Source: UKL13-2 sp043768625
GTDB taxonomy: Bacteria > Pseudomonadota > Gammaproteobacteria > Burkholderiales > Usitatibacteraceae
Assembly: GCA_043768625.1 (NCBI GenBank)
Contig: JAYVKG010000118.1
Span: 1-7,280 of the forward strand
Direction of reading: 5' to 3'
DNA: 7,280 nt
The notes under the pieces: generated by a model
Told to the model about the DNA's origin: nothing
The model's input: only the letters and a program-made list of their open reading frames with translations
Databases searched by the model: none
Part shown: one piece after another, positions 5,159-7,280 of the stretch
Position numbering within the stretch: position 1 is the first letter of the stretch
Layout: every line of letters starts with the position of its first letter
Program-made: the position numbers and the translations under genes

Positions 5159-6742
5159 ATGCGGTTTTCGATTGATTCGGCCCAGGCGCGTGATGCGTTG
5201 CTTATGGGCTGGGGTTGGTATCTTGCAGATGAGGCTGGCAATCAGGCGATCGCGTTGGAGCTCAATTTTTTCGACGGCACTGGACAAACCGTATCCTGCC
5301 TGGTAAATCGCGCCCGCGATGACGTTGTGCAGGCATTCCCGGCAAATCCGCACGCATCGACGGCCGGATTTATTTTTTTGTCGAAACTTGCGTCTAGAAG
5401 CAACATTGTTAGTGCGGCACTATTGGTTTCCCTGACCAATGGTGTAAACGAAAGACATCCGTTGCAGGGGTTCCCCGAAAAATTTTCGCCGGATTCGATC
5501 GCAGCACAGGTCGTTTTGACTCGAATCCAAAAAGCCTGGCGGCTGGCAAAATCCGGACGGATACCCTATTTGATTGAACGATTACAGGGGACGCTTAAAC
5601 AGTCCTACCGTCGCGCAACGAGTCGCGCCTTGAATGGACAGCTACCGCAGGGGAATGTGGATCTTGTGTTTGATCACAATCTTGGCGGTGGCGCAAACAA
5701 GTATCGTCAGGAGAAGATTGCACAACTTGTTCAATCAGGCAAGGACGTGGTGTTGGTAACATTTGATTTGCCACGTTTGTTGTATCGGCTGGAAATTCAT
5801 CGGTCTCGCTACAAGCGCAATGAAGCATTTGAAGATCTTCAGGCTTTGCGAGAACGCTTGTTGCAAATGCGCTGCGCAACTATTCATGTCAATAATTTTG
5901 TGTCGTACCCCGATCCACTCGCGATGCTTCAACTGGTCAGGCAACTGATGCAATCGAACCAGAGTCAACTTACACTTTATCTCCACGATTTCCATCCCGC
6001 GTGCCCGAGCTATACCCTCATAAACGCGGATGGCAAATATTGCGGCATCCCGGACGCACAGACTTGTCGCACCTGCCTGAAAACAAATAAGGCAGTTTTC
6101 CCGTCGTTTGTGACGTTGAAAGAAATAATACCCTGGCGTGAAGCATGGAATGAATTGCTTCAGGCCGCCACAACAATTGTCGCATTCTCGGAATCAACAG
6201 TCGATATTTTCCAGCGTGCATTTCCGGCCAATGATTGGCGTGACAAAGTCATCTTGCAGCCCCATGTTATCGATGTCACCCGTTATCCAAAATTGAAACC
6301 GCAAATTCACGCCCCTCTGAAAGTTGCTGTCATCGGACATATTAATTTCGTAAAAGGGGCTGACCTTGTTCATGAGTTACTGGCGCTGATCGCGCAGACA
6401 CAACTGCCTGTCTCAGTGGTTGTGATCGGCACATTGGAACGCTACTCGGCATCGCCCGCGCTAACGGTAACGGGGCCATTTGATAATTCGACACTGCCGA
6501 TGCTGCTTCAGCAACATGGTGTCGGCGTGTGCTGGCTACCTTCGATTTGTCCAGAGACTTTTTCGTACGTCACTGAAGAAATCATCACGATGGAAATGCC
6601 CCTGGTATGTTTTGACTTAGGCGCGCCTGCCGGCCGCGTAAGGCGCTATCGCCTGGGTGAGGTCGCACGCGAGACCAGTGCACAAGGGGCGCTGGATGCG
6701 ATCATGTCGCTTGCCGATAGAGTTTCAGTTGAGGCCGTATGA
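5159..6742 (+). CDS. GT4-type glycosyltransferase with N-terminal beta-rich domain
   Basis: From ATG 5159 this encodes 527 residues; a TTG two codons earlier (5153) is an alternative start. Residues 1 to about 95 are beta-rich (GWGWYL, ALELNFFDGTG, NRARDDVVQAFP, GFIFL) and resemble the accessory beta domains seen in other surface-glycan transferases; this part is inference. Residues 165-520 are a GT-B, GT4-like domain: HNLGGGANKYR (173-183, Gly-rich loop), YLHDFHPACPSY (274-285), a Cys cluster at 282, 295, 303 and 306, VAVIGHINFVKGADL (389-403, the donor-binding loop) and PETFSYVTEE (465-474) with both Glu residues of the EX7E motif (466 and 474). The enzyme should be a retaining glycosyltransferase acting in the cytoplasm. 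It starts 18 bp after the preceding glycosyltransferase gene and overlaps the next by 4 bp (ATGA), which supports one operon. The specific sugar is unknown. Confidence 0.87.
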   Translation: MRFSIDSAQARDALLMGWGWYLADEAGNQAIALELNFFDGTGQTVSCLVNRARDDVVQAFPANPHASTAGFIFLSKLASRSNIVSAALLVSLTNGVNERHPLQGFPEKFSPDSIAAQVVLTRIQKAWRLAKSGRIPYLIERLQGTLKQSYRRATSRALNGQLPQGNVDLVFDHNLGGGANKYRQEKIAQLVQSGKDVVLVTFDLPRLLYRLEIHRSRYKRNEAFEDLQALRERLLQMRCATIHVNNFVSYPDPLAMLQLVRQLMQSNQSQLTLYLHDFHPACPSYTLINADGKYCGIPDAQTCRTCLKTNKAVFPSFVTLKEIIPWREAWNELLQAATTIVAFSESTVDIFQRAFPANDWRDKVILQPHVIDVTRYPKLKPQIHAPLKVAVIGHINFVKGADLVHELLALIAQTQLPVSVVVIGTLERYSASPALTVTGPFDNSTLPMLLQQHGVGVCWLPSICPETFSYVTEEIITMEMPLVCFDLGAPAGRVRRYRLGEVARETSAQGALDAIMSLADRVSVEAV

Positions 6743-7280
6743 ATAGCGGTATACAAATGCAGGAACGAGAAAATGTGCAAAAAACCGTTGCGTTTACCTG
6801 CGCGGCAATCAACTATTTGCCAAAGGTTCGGAAATTGTTCGCGTCGATCCGGGAACATCATCCAGAATTTGAATTGGTGCTGGCACTGGCAGATGAACTG
6901 CCGTCACATTTACCACTGCAGGAATCGGCTATCGACAGGGTGCTGACGCCGCACGACTTGAATATCAGCAACTTGCGGCAGTGGATTTTCTTTCACGATA
7001 TCGTTGAACTGTCGACCGCGATCAAGCCGTTTGCTTTGCAAAAGCTGATGGCTGAAGCAAACGTTGATCGCGTTATATATTTTGACCCCGACATGATTTT
7101 GTTTTCGCGGGTGGACGATATTCTTCAGACTCTCGATGGCCAGAATATTGCGCTGACGCCGCATCAGATAGTGCCGGAATCGACGCTCGATGCCATCCGC
7201 GACAATGAAATCGCCAGCCTGAAGCACGGTGTTTTTAATCTTGGCTTTATCGCCGTGCGTAATTCGCAAGAGAGCAAACG
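6739..7280 (+). CDS. Glycosyltransferase, nucleotide-diphospho-sugar transferase (GT8-like) type, partial
   Basis: The gene is open to the right edge; 180 complete codons are seen. The start ATG at 6739 overlaps the TGA of the preceding gene (ATGA), with GAGG 4 bases before it; ATG 6757 is an alternative. The translation reads VAFTCAAINYLPKVRKLFASI (17-37), a first GT-A strand and helix, then NLRQWIFFHDIVELSTAIKP (78-97), VIYFDPDMILFSRVD (112-126) and HGVFNLGFIAV (163-173). The DPD at 116-118 is the expected DXD metal and nucleotide-sugar site. The INYLPK and YFDPD segments, followed by a FNLGFIAV strand, match GT8-like transferases common in O-antigen and surface-glycan clusters. It probably works with the two upstream transferases on one polysaccharide. 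The acceptor-binding C-terminus is outside the window, so the donor sugar and reaction type cannot be told. Confidence 0.82.
   Translation, partial: MNSGIQMQERENVQKTVAFTCAAINYLPKVRKLFASIREHHPEFELVLALADELPSHLPLQESAIDRVLTPHDLNISNLRQWIFFHDIVELSTAIKPFALQKLMAEANVDRVIYFDPDMILFSRVDDILQTLDGQNIALTPHQIVPESTLDAIRDNEIASLKHGVFNLGFIAVRNSQESK

Noticed and set aside
4795..5241. A 148-codon minus-strand open frame across the junction of two glycosyltransferase genes
   Set aside because: It is antisense to the coiled-coil end of the fusion gene and the start of the next, shows no domain, and both plus-strand genes are strongly supported.
6910..7269. A 119-codon minus-strand open frame at the right end
   Set aside because: It is the shadow of the GT8-like gene, whose plus-strand translation has a clear DPD motif and family pattern.
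1..7280. CRISPR array, toxin-antitoxin or anti-phage system
   Set aside because: No regularly spaced repeats, small paired genes or defence-type domains are visible. The element cargo, where these might lie, is outside the window.

Overview
The window looks like chromosomal DNA of a betaproteobacterium, probably Burkholderiales. The grounds are an orphan Bug/TctC-family periplasmic binding protein, a family greatly expanded in that group, and the moderately GC-rich codon use. The genus cannot be read from the sequence. The window joins two contexts: the end of an integrated element on the left and ordinary or cell-surface genes on the right.

Left end (1-583). The first 332 bases are the 5' part of a tyrosine integrase gene on the minus strand, running off the window. 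A good sigma70-type promoter precedes it, with an 11-bp tandem repeat in its leader. About 190 bp behind the integrase start lies a 63-bp 3' fragment of a tRNA-Leu(UAA) gene, from the anticodon stem through CCA, with no 5' half. This is the expected product of integration into a tRNA gene. The fragment is the displaced att copy, so the element should extend leftwards out of the window and end at an intact tRNA-Leu.

Middle (584-2743). Bases 584-753 carry no gene. They do contain a tight cluster of three different 8-bp rare-cutter palindromes, which could be natural or a cloning/assembly trace. A Bug-family solute-binding protein gene (minus) and an EamA/DMT-family permease gene (plus, TTG start) then diverge from an 82-bp intergenic region. 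A 17-bp dyad there overlaps the predicted -10 elements.

Right (2801-7280). Three co-directional, tightly spaced genes encode glycosyltransferases: a GT2-GT4 fusion with a C-terminal coiled coil, a GT4-type enzyme with an N-terminal beta-rich domain and a Cys cluster, and a nucleotide-diphospho-sugar transferase (GT8-like, DPD motif) cut by the window end. Together they look like the start of a surface-polysaccharide (O-antigen, capsule or glycan) assembly operon. The GT4 half of the fusion lacks the second Glu of the EX7E motif and most of the Cys cluster that its neighbour keeps, so it may be a non-catalytic or diverged domain.

I see no CRISPR array, transposase, rRNA or intact tRNA, and no clearly new kind of system. 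The most useful items are the element boundary, the rare-cutter cluster and the degenerate GT4 domain.
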